From positions 62,001 to 126,000 of the forward strand of contig JAXGMN010000026.1 of assembly GCA_040768665.1 (NCBI GenBank): DNA of 64,000 bases. Reading direction: 5' to 3'. Within the stretch, counting starts at the first letter, position 1; each line of letters begins with the position of its first letter. Positions 53,410 through 62,497 of this stretch are shown piece after piece. The DNA is from JABWBD01 sp040768665. GTDB lineage: Bacteria > Planctomycetota > Planctomycetia > Pirellulales > Thermoguttaceae. The notes below the pieces were generated by a model, which searched no databases, had not been told where the DNA came from, and saw only the letters and a list, made by a program, of their open reading frames with translations. The translations under genes were made by a program, and so were the position numbers.

Positions 53410-55545
53410 GTGCCATTCGATCTGCGCATAGATTCAGTCACATTCAGCGACGGAACAACCGTGCCAATCCCGGCACACGGTGTGGTCGCGTTAGTCGGGC
53501 CAAATAACGCAGGGAAATCTGCCGCTTTGCGCGAAGTTCTTTCGCATATTATGGATGTGACTCCTGGAACCGTGATCAAACGCGTCGCTTTCAGCGTGTC
53601 GGGCACCGCCGATGATGCTCTGCGTTGGCTGGAAACCAATTGCTACAAATCCTTGCGTCGCGATGGAGGCCCGCCCACGACATATCTGCGCGGCAAGAGG
53701 AAACTTTACGCCGACTACATTGATCAAGGCCGATTCAGCCCAGACGCGTCTCAGGGCCTCGGCAACGTCGCACAGCTGACCTGCGTGCTTCTAACAGCGG
53801 AAGAACGGCTGGAAGCGGCCTCATCTGTCGCCGCTCACGACCCAGGAGAAGAGCCTCCAACAAGTCCGATTCAGGAGTTGATTGGCCGAGACGACCTTGA
53901 ACAGCAACTTCGAGCAGAGGCGAGTCAAGCGTTCGGCGCAGAGTTTATCATACGTCGTGCACCTGACAAGCGAATATACCCGAACGTTGCATAAAATCTG
54001 AAGGAAACGAGCGTTTCGCCCCTTTTTTAGGGCTGAAACCGACTTTTTGGCGTTTAACTCGGACTTCACCGGCGGTGAAGTCTGATATTTCGACCGTTGG
54101 AAGTGTTTGATGCCGAAAACCAGGGCGTTTCCGGCACCGTTCGCCGAGATTTTTGCAACTGATGGGTGAACTTGTTTGGGAATTGGTCAGCGAGCCGAGC
54201 CAAGCTGGCGCCTTGGATCGCGTCAGCTCGGTATACTTGCAGAACCTGCAGAAGCTTCCACTTCTCGATGTACAGGGGGATGGAATTCGAAGCTTCCTTG
54301 GCACGCTATTCCACTTGTTATTAGCTCGCGAGTTCGTCGTTATGATCGATGAACCAGAAGCATTCTTGCATCCGCCGCAAGCGCGTCAACTTGGGATCCT
54401 GATTGGGCAGATGGCAAAGGACCGGCAAGTATTCCTTGCCACTCATAGCAGCGATATCCTGCGCGACCTCATGGACGGCGACTTGGAGAATTTGACTATT
54501 CTGCACCTACGCAGAGAGGGCAAGATCAACAAGCCGATGACTCTTCAACGAGAAGCTCTCGCGAAAGCTTGGGCTGACCCGACGCTGCCACAGCAATATA
54601 CTCGACGGCCTCTTCCACGACTTGGTTGTTCTCTGTGAAAGCGAAGCGGACTGTCGGTTCTATCATGCTGCTTCGACAAACTCCTTGAGGGTACGGCAAA
54701 TTCGTTGCGGCGACCCGACGTGATGTTTTCCGAGGTCGGCGGCAAGACAGGGTTTTCGCGAGCTGTGTCTGCTCTCGCCGCTTTCGGTATTCCCGTGAAA
54801 GTTATTGTTGATTTCGATATACTGAACAGCGAGGACCTTCTTCAGAAGATATGTCCGGCTGGGGATGAACTGGGCAGACCTGTCTGCCCCGGCACGCATG
54901 GTCCGATCCGCTGTTGAGAAGGTTGGGGCGCCACCCCCGACCATCGGTGATCTGCGTGGTCGTATGGACGCGCTTCTTGCCGGTAGTCCAAAGGAGCGAT
55001 TAAACCAGCATCGATCAACGCAACTGGTGGAATTGGTCCGTTACCCCAGCCCCTGGTCACTTCCGAAGAAGATCGGCAAGAGCTTCATCCCCTCTGGTCA
55101 GGAGAGTGCTGCGGTGGAGACGCTGCTGACCAAGCTGCAGGCGGGTGGCGTATTCGTTGTCCCAGTTGGCGAACTGGAGTGCTGGGTCCGAATTGCTGGG
55201 GGACATAGTACAGACTGGCTTAGCACGGTTTTCGACAGAATGCGATCAGGAGAGAATCCTTTTAGCGACGATTTGCTCCATTTCGTCGCATCGATCATCG
55301 GCCAGGAATCGTCGAACAACGCCGTAGTTTCCGCTACGACATTATCTCAGGCAGTCGATGGCATCGCCAATGGGAAGTTGTCTGTCGTCCCCGGTGCGAA
55401 CGGTAGTCGTCCGCAAGACCACACACGGACACTGGCGTCATATTGTCGCCGGTTTTGGATGCCACTTGGTTGTCGCGATACAGTCTTTGCCGTCGGAATA
55501 CTGATTGCGATTTTCCTCAGTATCGTTGCACTAGTCAGCGGTTGA
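53410..55545 (+). pseudogene. Broken OLD-like AAA ATPase/TOPRIM-type gene
   Basis: Pieces of one ATPase lie in order but in different frames. 53410-53994 has Walker A (ALVGPNNAGKSAAL). After about 160 bp of unrelated sequence, 54153-54638 has the Walker B/D-loop region (FVVMIDEPEAFLHPPQARQL, then FLATHSSDILRDL). Then a segment near 54600-54700 (HDLVVLCESEADCRFYHA) and 54705-54917 (DVMFSEVGGKTGFSRAVSAL, then IPVKVIVDFDIL) give a TOPRIM-like part. 54865-55545 completes it (FVVPVGELECWVRI) and ends with an added hydrophobic tail. At least three frameshifts and one insertion or replacement break it. Intact relatives are OLD-family defence nucleases. This copy is not expected to work. Confidence 0.75.
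54062..54082. repeat. Palindrome inside the segment interrupting the ATPase gene
   Basis: GACTTCACC-ggc-GGTGAAGTC has 9-bp arms at 54062-54070 and 54074-54082. It lies within the ~160-bp non-coding stretch (53995-54152) that replaces part of the ATPase gene. The stretch may be a small inserted element, but clear terminal repeats were not found. Confidence 0.6.
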
Positions 55546-55813
55546 GTGAACCGTGGCTGGCGGAAAAACGACAGGCAACGAAGGCACGGAAAGGACAGGC
55601 AATGGGGCGTAGACCGATCTGATACGGTCGATAGGAGCGTGCGACAAAAACGATGGTGCAAGACGAGTTGAACTTCTGAAGGGCTTGAAGAGCCAGACAA
55701 TGCGGTCCGGGACGATCTGGTGCCCGTGGCACCCGTCGGTTCCAGCGCTTAGAATGCAAGAGGCATCGGGCGGGGTGCTCTGACCGCAAAGTTCACAAGG
55801 TGGGAGGCAGGCA

Positions 55814-56692
55814 ATGGCACAAGTGCAGCTCGATAAGTTCGCGGGGCATCAAGTCAGGCTTTTTCCGTCCGTGCACATCAAGAGCGAGCGGGAAGCCGAG
55901 CTGAGAGCAACGTCGTCTCTGTTAGCCGTCATCATGGCCGTGTCGGAATTCGGCAGATTGCTTGTGCACCGGGCCGGTGGCCCCGGTGGGCGGCTGTCTT
56001 GCTTCACGGAGCCGCCGTTTGAACTTCGGGTAGGCGACGGGATCAAGCCGGAAACGATTCGACCGGACGGTCTCGTCCGCTCGGTCCATGGGAAGAGGCG
56101 GTGGGTGGGGCTGGTCGAAGCCAAGGTTGGAACTTGCCCCTTGGAGCAAGACCAGATCGACCAGTACCACCGGCTTGCCAAACAAGAGCAGTTCGATGCG
56201 CTGATCACGGTGAGCAATCAGGCGGCAAAGGCAGACGGCACGCCGCCGGTGAAAGTGAACGGTCACCTGTTGAAATCAGTTCCCGTTGTCCACTATTCAT
56301 GGGACCGGTTGCTGAGCGAGGCGCAGGTTCTCAGCCGGAAGAAGGCGGTGACCGACCCGGATCAGAAGTGGATGCTCGACGAATGGATCCGCTACGTGGA
56401 CGATCCCGAATCGAAGATCATTGTGCCTCCCCACCTGGGCCGGCATTGGGTCGACGTCCTGAAGGCATTTCAGACAGGCAGCCCGCCGGCGAGTTCGCCC
56501 GAACTTCAGGACGTGGTTCGCCACTGGGTCGGGTACCTGCGGAAAGCGGCTTTGCGGCTGCGGGCAAAGCTTGGGGTCGAGGTTCGCGTGAAGGTCACGA
56601 AGGCGGAAAAGGAAAACCCGCTGAAACGTGCACTTTCGGCGAGCGTGCAAAACCTCGGTGGGCCGGAATTGGCGGGGTGCGAGGGGCCGCGA
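55814..56692 (+). pseudogene. 5' part of PD-(D/E)XK-type nuclease-like gene split by IS66
   Basis: This is the first 814 bp (to 56627) of a gene cut by the transposon at 56628-60576. The residual frame runs on into the element and stops at 56692 (293 codons). The N-terminal domain shows a PD-(D/E)XK-like pattern: a Glu in the first helix (KSEREAELRA), RPDGLV supplying an Asp, WVGLVEAKVG supplying E-x-K, and QDQIDQYHRL supplying the Gln helix. The ATG at 55814 has GGGAGG 6 nt upstream. Joined to the 3' part (60585-61264), a continuous 497-codon gene is restored. Similar proteins are sometimes annotated as stress response proteins; a role in defence or DNA processing is an inference from fold and context. 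Confidence 0.85.
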
Positions 56693-56878
56693 TGAGTGTG
56701 GCGGGGGCCGGGTACGTGAGGGGATCGGCGTCGGCTGTGCCTGCAGCGGTCAACGGCGACGGTGCAGCCGCTGAAATGCGCGCGGCGTGGCGCACACGGC
56801 CGCCCTCGCGAGGGCGAGGAACGCCGTTCTCGGCACGCCGTCCGCGGTGCCGGCCGATCGTCGCAGGGACAACTCCCG

Positions 56879-58606
56879 TCAGCCGGTGCGACGGCGGGGC
56901 GGGCTGCGGCCCCGGTCTGGCTCGGATTCCGTCGCGACTAATTGCGCGCGGTAGTTCCAGGGCATCCAGTCGCCGGGAGCCGCCCGCACCCGCTGGTGAT
57001 TCCGTTGCAACTCGGTCAGGTAGTCGACCGGCGAGGCGCCCGATGAGTAGCAGGTATGGATGAGGCTCATGTACAGATCGCCCACGGCGGCGCCGCGCGG
57101 AGTCTTGTAGAACAGCGAATTCTTCCGGTGCCGAATGGCCATCTTCAAAGCCCGTTCGCACACGTTGTTGTCCAACGGGGCGCCGGGCACGCGCAGGAAG
57201 AGCGTCAATGCCTTCCAATGGTTCAACATGTAGGAGATCGCTCCTCCCAAGGAGGAATTCGGCTCGACCCGCTTTTCGTCCAACTGCACCTTCAGCCAGC
57301 CCTGCAGTTGTTCCATCACGGGACCGCTTTGTTGTTGATGCAACCTCAGTCGCTCATCGGCCGACAGTTGTTGCTTCTTGGCCTCGGCATCGGTCTTGTA
57401 AACCTTTTTCAAGCACTCCAGGACGTAACGGACCTCGGCCGGAAAACATTCGACCACGTCGACGAAGTTCCGACGCCCATGGGCCAAGCAGTTGCCCAGC
57501 AGTACGCACAGATCTTTGGGCATGTTGCGACTCAAGGCGTCGCACATTTGCATGGGCGGCGGCAATTCCTGCAAGCGAGCTTCCAGGAGCGAGCGGAGGT
57601 TTTCTCCGGCATGATGCGGACCGGTAAAGAACAAGATGATGTCGGGCCGCCCTTCCGCCATGGACACAATGCCCGTCGTAAAAACGCCTCGCCGGTCGGG
57701 ATCCTCTTCCAACAAAGGCTCTTGGCGTTTGATCTTCTCCGTGAGTTCCAGCACCTGCATGCCGGTGTCGTCGTTGTGCAGGAGGTCGCCCTGCGCCGCC
57801 AGGGCGAACAGATGTTGATACGCGTCTCGCGGGCCCTGTTCCGCGGCGTCCCGGACCAGTTCCCACTGAACGGACGCAGGCAAAGGGACGCCCGCTGCCT
57901 GCTGGAACCGTTGCAGGCGATTGCCAGGCATCCCTTCCCCATAACGCAGCGTCGCGACGACCGCCGGCACGCTCGGATCACACTTCTGGGTCCCTGCTTC
58001 CTCGGGCAACTCGGCTGTGAAGACCTCGCCACAATCTCCGCACCGTAGCCGCTCAAGCTGAAAGACTTTGCCGGTCACCGGAGCCTGGCCTTTCAAACGC
58101 ACCACCGGCGACCAACGCGGCTGACGGTACACCGTTCCGTGGATGCAAAGCGGACAGCCGTCGCCCGGATGCAGCGATTCGTGGGTCACCACCACTTGCG
58201 CGCAGCCCGTGTAAGCGCTCGCGGGAATTCGGCCATGGCCTGGCCGGCGGCGGCGCCCAGCACTCTCCTCACGCGAGCAGTCGCTGCCGCGGCCTGGGTT
58301 CTCGGTTGTCGACGGAGTTTCCCCAGGGCAGGCGGATGGGTCTTCTGCATTCCCGCTCGAAGCGTCCTCGCCTTGGCCGGAGGATACAACGTTCGATGTC
58401 CGTTCCGTCGAAGCTCCAAACAGCATCTTCTGGAGCCGACGGATACTGAGCTTCTTCTCGCGGAGCAGTCCCAACAGGCAGGCGTACCAGCCCAGCAGCA
58501 GACGAAAAGGCTCGGCCATCTCCGCGCCCAAGGCGGCTTCGATCTGGTCCAGCTTGGACTCCAGATCCGCTTCATCCAACTCGATGACTTCCGGATTCGA
58601 CTTCAC
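56879..58606 (-). CDS. tnpC: IS66-family transposase TnpC
   Basis: This is the main DDE transposase of the element, 575 residues. An N-terminal coiled-coil leucine-rich region (RLQKMLFGASTERT) is typical of IS66. A zinc-finger-like CxxC pair follows (RLRCGDCGEV). The catalytic Asp/Asp/Glu are likely in LHNDDTGMQVLE, MCDALSRN and LDNNVCERALKMAI. The conserved C-terminus KNSLFYKTPRGAAVGDLYMS is present. It starts with GTG at 58606, with no better start visible. The gene appears intact, so the element may be active. Confidence 0.95.
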   Translation of the reverse strand: MKSNPEVIELDEADLESKLDQIEAALGAEMAEPFRLLLGWYACLLGLLREKKLSIRRLQKMLFGASTERTSNVVSSGQGEDASSGNAEDPSACPGETPSTTENPGRGSDCSREESAGRRRRPGHGRIPASAYTGCAQVVVTHESLHPGDGCPLCIHGTVYRQPRWSPVVRLKGQAPVTGKVFQLERLRCGDCGEVFTAELPEEAGTQKCDPSVPAVVATLRYGEGMPGNRLQRFQQAAGVPLPASVQWELVRDAAEQGPRDAYQHLFALAAQGDLLHNDDTGMQVLELTEKIKRQEPLLEEDPDRRGVFTTGIVSMAEGRPDIILFFTGPHHAGENLRSLLEARLQELPPPMQMCDALSRNMPKDLCVLLGNCLAHGRRNFVDVVECFPAEVRYVLECLKKVYKTDAEAKKQQLSADERLRLHQQQSGPVMEQLQGWLKVQLDEKRVEPNSSLGGAISYMLNHWKALTLFLRVPGAPLDNNVCERALKMAIRHRKNSLFYKTPRGAAVGDLYMSLIHTCYSSGASPVDYLTELQRNHQRVRAAPGDWMPWNYRAQLVATESEPDRGRSPPRRRTG

Positions 58607-58766
58607 GTCACTTGGTTAGGTAGCTTGCTTGCGTGACAGTGTTTCACTCATCGGCATCGGGCATTTCAGCTCTGCGCCTCGCTCTGGACCGTCCTCGCCG
58701 TTGGATCGGCCGGTTCTGGCGCCATCGGTAAGCTCCGGGAGCTCTTCCTGCCCATGGGAAAAGTGC

Positions 58767-59660
58767 TCACGAGCGGTCCCTCGAAGGCTCTTGACACAAC
58801 CACTGGCGAAACTGCCGGCACAGCGGATAGCCCAGCACTTCCTTGATCGGTCGGTTGGGCCGATGTGTCTGGTCCGCCTTGCCCCGCCCCGTCGTGTAGC
58901 CCAACGAGATCCAGTTCGCCGCCCGGTAGCACGTGCCCCGGAATCGCGTCGGATCGATGAAGGTCTCCAAAAAGTAGACCGGATGTCCATACACTTGTTC
59001 CCAGTCCTGCGGCAGTCGCTTTGCCATACGGCCGAGGATATGCGAGGCCAGATGAGGAACCCGAACCCACGGCAGAATGAGGAAGCGGGGGTTGTAGGCG
59101 ATGCCCTGGAGGTTCCTTCGGCGGACCTCGGCCGACCAGCCGAGAAAGCGATCCCGACAGCCCAGGTGACGCGGCGGCGAAGACCAGGCCAGGCAGGCAA
59201 CCGGCCGGCCCGCGGCAAACACCAGGTACTTCAACTGTTCGCCCACCGGCTGCGTGTAACCCAGATAGTGGTACTCTTCGATCAAGCTGTTGAACAACCG
59301 CTCCTGGCCGGTCCGTCGAACCTGCTGGAAAACCAGCGGACCGATCGTGCGGAGCGAGCGCTCCAGCGGTGTCCGATCGACGTTGGCCGCGGGCGGCCGG
59401 GATCGGATCGCCAGAGGATTGGGAGGAGCATGCTGCTTGGCGGGCAACTCGATGTGGCCCGCACGATGCAAAGCCAACATCAAGCTCCGGCACAGCATGT
59501 CACGCGGTTGGCCGTTGGCTTGAACCCAGTTCCAAGCCTCACAAAGCTTCTGGGATAAGGCCCGCCGGCTCAGCGACGGATGCGCGGCGATGAGCTGCCG
59601 GATGAACGCCACTTCGGCATCCGTCACCACGCGACCACGGTACTTGAGGACTGCGCTCAT
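58767..59660 (-). CDS. DUF4338 protein (DruA-like) carried in the IS66 element
   Basis: This 297-residue protein belongs to the DUF4338 family, the family of DruA from the Druantia type I anti-phage system. Family segments are IEEYHYLGYTQPVGEQLKYL, ACLAWSSPPRHLGCRDRFLG, YNPRFLILPWVRVPHLASHI, VYFLETFIDPTRFRGTCYRA and ANWISLGYTTGRGKADQTH. The start is set at ATG 59660; upstream in-frame ATG/GTG codons run into the tnpB end. It lies 57 bp after tnpB and about 160 bp before tnpC. No other Druantia gene (DruB-DruE) is present, so any defence role would have to be independent. A role in transposition or target choice is an alternative. Confidence 0.9.
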   Translation of the reverse strand: MSAVLKYRGRVVTDAEVAFIRQLIAAHPSLSRRALSQKLCEAWNWVQANGQPRDMLCRSLMLALHRAGHIELPAKQHAPPNPLAIRSRPPAANVDRTPLERSLRTIGPLVFQQVRRTGQERLFNSLIEEYHYLGYTQPVGEQLKYLVFAAGRPVACLAWSSPPRHLGCRDRFLGWSAEVRRRNLQGIAYNPRFLILPWVRVPHLASHILGRMAKRLPQDWEQVYGHPVYFLETFIDPTRFRGTCYRAANWISLGYTTGRGKADQTHRPNRPIKEVLGYPLCRQFRQWLCQEPSRDRS

Positions 59661-59717
59661 GGCCCGTACTGTAGCACGAGCGGGCGTGGAACGCAAGAGG
59701 CACGCCGGGCGTTTTTT

Positions 59718-60080
59718 TCAGATTCCCGGACTCACCGATCGCCACACGGGCGCCGCTTGGTCTGCCGTGGGGTTCCCGGCGGCCAGCAGGACCTGCAGTT
59801 GGTGCGCTGCCAGCGTCTGAGCCGGCTGGCTGGCGTCGCTTGGCCACCAGCGAAAACGCCCGCTGGACAGCCGCTTGTGGCATAACCAGAACCCTTGCCC
59901 GTCATAGACAAGGATCTTGACCGCCGTGGCTTTGCGGTTGCGGAACACAAACATCCAGCCGCAGAACGGATCCTGCTGGAGCGTCTGTTTGCAGAGGCGA
60001 GCCAAACCATCGATTCCTCGGCGGAAATCCGCGGGCTCAATCGCTACCAGGACGCGCATCTGAGGTGTGATCTGGATCAC
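59718..60080 (-). CDS. tnpB: IS66 accessory protein TnpB (Orf2-like)
   Basis: This 120-residue protein is the small IS66 Orf2-like accessory protein required for transposition in several IS66 elements. Signatures are LVAIEPADFRRGIDGLARLC, GWMFVFRNRKATAVKILVYD and QGFWLCHKRLSSGRFRWWPS. It begins 3 bp after tnpA, so the two are co-translated. The C-terminal ~30 residues are more variable, as usual in the family. Confidence 0.95.
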   Translation of the reverse strand: MIQITPQMRVLVAIEPADFRRGIDGLARLCKQTLQQDPFCGWMFVFRNRKATAVKILVYDGQGFWLCHKRLSSGRFRWWPSDASQPAQTLAAHQLQVLLAAGNPTADQAAPVWRSVSPGI

Positions 60081-60083
60081 GGC

Positions 60084-60491
60084 TCATCTTTCCCAGAAGC
60101 TCCGGCTCAGCCCGATCAGGTCAGGCGCCGCGACTCCCTTCAGGTGAACTCGCATCTTGGCCCCGCCAGCATCTTCCCACTGCAGGACGCATTCGCCCAG
60201 GCCGATCGACGCGGGAGGAACCAATTCCACGAATGCCGCCCCAACACCGTTGCCGGGACCGGCGAGGGATGGGGGCGATTGTTCCTCAAGGCGTCTCTTG
60301 AGTGCGTAGTAATTCACTCGCAGCGTCTTGCTGGTCTGGTGAATCCCATGAATCCGAGCCATCTTCACCGCCAGCCTCCAGAGCGAATCCGGAATCCGCG
60401 AGCGTACCGGACGCGTCTGACGCCAACGTTCGAACCGCCGCCTCACGCCCTCCAATTGCGCCGGACGCCCGTCTCTCTTCCTGGTGCCCAT
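60084..60491 (-). CDS. tnpA: IS66 accessory protein TnpA (helix-turn-helix)
   Basis: This 135-residue protein is the first gene of the IS66 element and likely a DNA-binding accessory factor. RRFERWRQTRPVRSRIPDSL and AVKMARIHGIHQTSKTLRVN form the helix-turn-helix part. The start at ATG 60491 is supported by GGAGG about 8 nt upstream; the frame is open upstream but without family-like sequence. It ends 3 bp before tnpB. Confidence 0.9.
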   Translation of the reverse strand: MGTRKRDGRPAQLEGVRRRFERWRQTRPVRSRIPDSLWRLAVKMARIHGIHQTSKTLRVNYYALKRRLEEQSPPSLAGPGNGVGAAFVELVPPASIGLGECVLQWEDAGGAKMRVHLKGVAAPDLIGLSRSFWER

Positions 60492-60584
60492 CCGCTGTCC
60501 TCCACAGAATCCTGCTCCGACAGCCAACTCTACCCGATGCCTCCGAATCTTTCATGCACGCTTGCCGAAAGGACACGCTGAAAC

Positions 60585-61264
60585 ACGTCCAGAAACTCGC
60601 GGCCGACACATGCGCTGGGGGCGCGCTCTGCGGCGTCTTGAAGGTGCCGGACGCGGCAGGCAACATTATGGTGGAGGTTTTCTTGTCGAGTAGATGCGTT
60701 CGATACAGCCTGGCGGTAGCGGCACCGAACAAGGGTTTTCAGGCAACTCGCGTCAAGTGGCTGGCAAAGCAGTTGCGCGGGCTGTCGGAAATGCCGGCTG
60801 CGCTCCGAGTGACCGCGCATTGGAACTCGAAAGGCGTTTTGTCCGAAAGTCTGGCACGCGACATTGCGGAGGACGCGACCCTCTTGCTGGTCGACAAGCA
60901 GAAGGTCCCCGTTTCGAAGACGCTTATGCCCCGGCAGTTTATCCTTCAATGGACGACGCCGCTGGCGAAGTGCAAGGGGCGATCGAGCTCGCCAGTGCTC
61001 GACGGCATCACACGCGGGCTGGAGGATTTCTACCGTAAGGTGGTGGAAGAAATGGTGGCCTATGTGCCGAAGGCTCCTCGCATGCCGGAAGAGGAGGAGG
61101 CTTCGATCGAATGCGAGCGTGACGATTTCACCGTCGTTGAAATTGAACAGCAAGCATTGGGAGATGAGATTGCCGAAGCCGTCGCAAGCGAATCTGTTCC
61201 GGTGGACGGCCCGGCGTTGCACGGCAGTCCTGAGCAAGCAGAAAGGGCGAGGGCGAACGAATAA
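60585..61264 (+). pseudogene. 3' part of the nuclease-like gene split by IS66
   Basis: This is the continuation of the gene at 55814-56627. Across the insertion, codon CTG-AAA ends in the target duplication, and the next base after the second duplication completes CAC. The joined protein therefore reads NPLKHVQKLAADTCAGGALC without any frame change. The C-terminal half is a separate alpha/beta domain (FQATRVKWLAKQLRGLSEMP, then TAHWNSKGVLSESLARDI) with a long acidic tail. The open frame here extends back into the element to 60302, but that extension is not native. Confidence 0.85.
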
Positions 61265-61381
61265 GCCGGGCTAGCACCGCGTTGTGAGGCGAGGTATACT
61301 GAAGTCGCCATCCGTTGGTGGTCGGTCCAGCCGTTACGCAGCGACGTGAGACTGTGAGTCAGGAAAGGCAGGTGACTTAAG

Positions 61382-62485
61382 ATGAGCCTTCGAGAGCGAA
61401 TCTCGCTTTCCAGCAAGATTGAGGAACACCGAAATCGCCCGTTGCTCGTGTACGTAACGAGCAAGAGGACAGGGGTAAATGCGTCGATGGCTACCGATGC
61501 GCTGCCGTACCTCATCGACCAACTGGATCTGCTCCCGCAGAATACCACCGAGATTGATTTTCTTATCGTCAGCTTTGGCGGAGACCCGATGGTGGCTTGG
61601 CGGATAATGTCGCTTATCCGCCAGCGAGTGGACAAGGTCTACGTTTTAGTGCCGCAAAGCGCGTACAGCGCTGCAACGCTTCTCGCGTTAGGCGCCGACG
61701 AGATCGTAATGCATCCTAACAGCCACCTCGGCCCTGTCGACATGCAAATCACGACTGTCACCGAAGGCCACCGTCGCCAGTTTTCCACAGAGGATATCAG
61801 CGCCTTTCTTGATTTCGTGAGAGAGACTCTGCACATCACCGATCAGGAGCACCTTCGGAGGCTGTTCGAAAAGACCTGCCGAGAAGTGGGCACGCTTGGA
61901 GTAGGATTCACCGCGCGCAGCCAGAAATTGGCCGTGGCTCTCGGCGAAAGGCTGCTCGGGATGCACATGGGCGACGATGCCGAGGGCGCGAGAATGCAGA
62001 CACTGGTTCAGAACTTGAGCCGGCAGTTTCATTCGCACCAGTACCCCGTCAGTCGCTCAGAGGCAATCGAAACGGGCCTTCCTGTTAACGAGCACCGTGA
62101 CGCGGTCCTAGAGGGGCTAATGTGGTCGTTATGGCTTGATCTGGAGGATGAGCTTCAGGAGAGAAAGCCGTTTCACCCGCTTACGGAATTGCTGAATAGC
62201 CCGGCGGCGTCGAAGTTGCTGTCACCCGTTCCTCAATTGGAATTGCCGCTGAATGCCCCCGGACCGTCGAACTTCTCAGCGGACATGGACGCGGTCCACA
62301 ACGCCTGCAGCGTAAGTGTCGAACCCGTCGATTTTGCCACGGTCGAAGCTATTATGGAGTCGCCTCGGCGCGCGTACCGAAGTATCACGAAAGGGAAGAT
62401 CCTGGCTTCAAGACTCCCGAATCTGAGCATACAATACAATTCGCTGGTCACCTTTCGTGGCTGGGAAAGCGTTGCCCTCCCTTAA
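61382..62485 (+). CDS. SDH-family ClpP/SppA-like serine protease
   Basis: This 367-residue protein has a ClpP/crotonase-type fold of the serine dehydrogenase proteinase (SDH, pfam01972) group. Recognisable parts are IDFLIVSFGGDPMVAWRIMS (oxyanion region), VPQSAYSAATLLALGADEIV with the probable nucleophile Ser in AYSAATL, and MHPNSHLGPVDMQ. Residues about 150-215 are a helical insert, and the C-terminal ~100 residues are not conserved-looking. It has no signal peptide, unlike SppA. The gene is 117 bp after the split nuclease-like gene on the same strand and may have formed an operon with it before the insertion. This family is known from some defence-associated gene sets; the function here is inferred. 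Confidence 0.88.
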   Translation: MSLRERISLSSKIEEHRNRPLLVYVTSKRTGVNASMATDALPYLIDQLDLLPQNTTEIDFLIVSFGGDPMVAWRIMSLIRQRVDKVYVLVPQSAYSAATLLALGADEIVMHPNSHLGPVDMQITTVTEGHRRQFSTEDISAFLDFVRETLHITDQEHLRRLFEKTCREVGTLGVGFTARSQKLAVALGERLLGMHMGDDAEGARMQTLVQNLSRQFHSHQYPVSRSEAIETGLPVNEHRDAVLEGLMWSLWLDLEDELQERKPFHPLTELLNSPAASKLLSPVPQLELPLNAPGPSNFSADMDAVHNACSVSVEPVDFATVEAIMESPRRAYRSITKGKILASRLPNLSIQYNSLVTFRGWESVALP

Positions 62486-62497
62486 TAGGGTTACACG

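Larger units (their letters stand above)
56628..60576 (-). mobile_element. IS66-family transposon with DUF4338 (DruA-like) passenger
   Basis: This is a complete 3949-bp element. The ends are 22-bp inverted repeats (56628-56649 and 60555-60576) with 19 matches, sharing CTTTCGGC and AGCGTGCA. An 8-bp target duplication, GCTGAAAC, flanks it at 56620-56627 and 60577-60584. All genes are on the minus strand in the order tnpA, tnpB, DUF4338, tnpC. The 8-bp duplication and the tnpA/tnpB/tnpC set are typical of IS66. The DUF4338 gene between tnpB and tnpC is cargo. The left 229 bp (56650-56878) hold no gene. The intact ends suggest a recent insertion. Confidence 0.95.

Noticed and set aside
55814..56692. 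Treating the 293-codon frame as a complete gene
   Set aside because: Its last 22 codons lie inside the IS66 end, and the real continuation is found after the element in the same frame.
58767..59660. Calling a complete Druantia system
   Set aside because: Only the DruA-like family member is present. No helicase (DruE) or DruB-D genes occur in the window.
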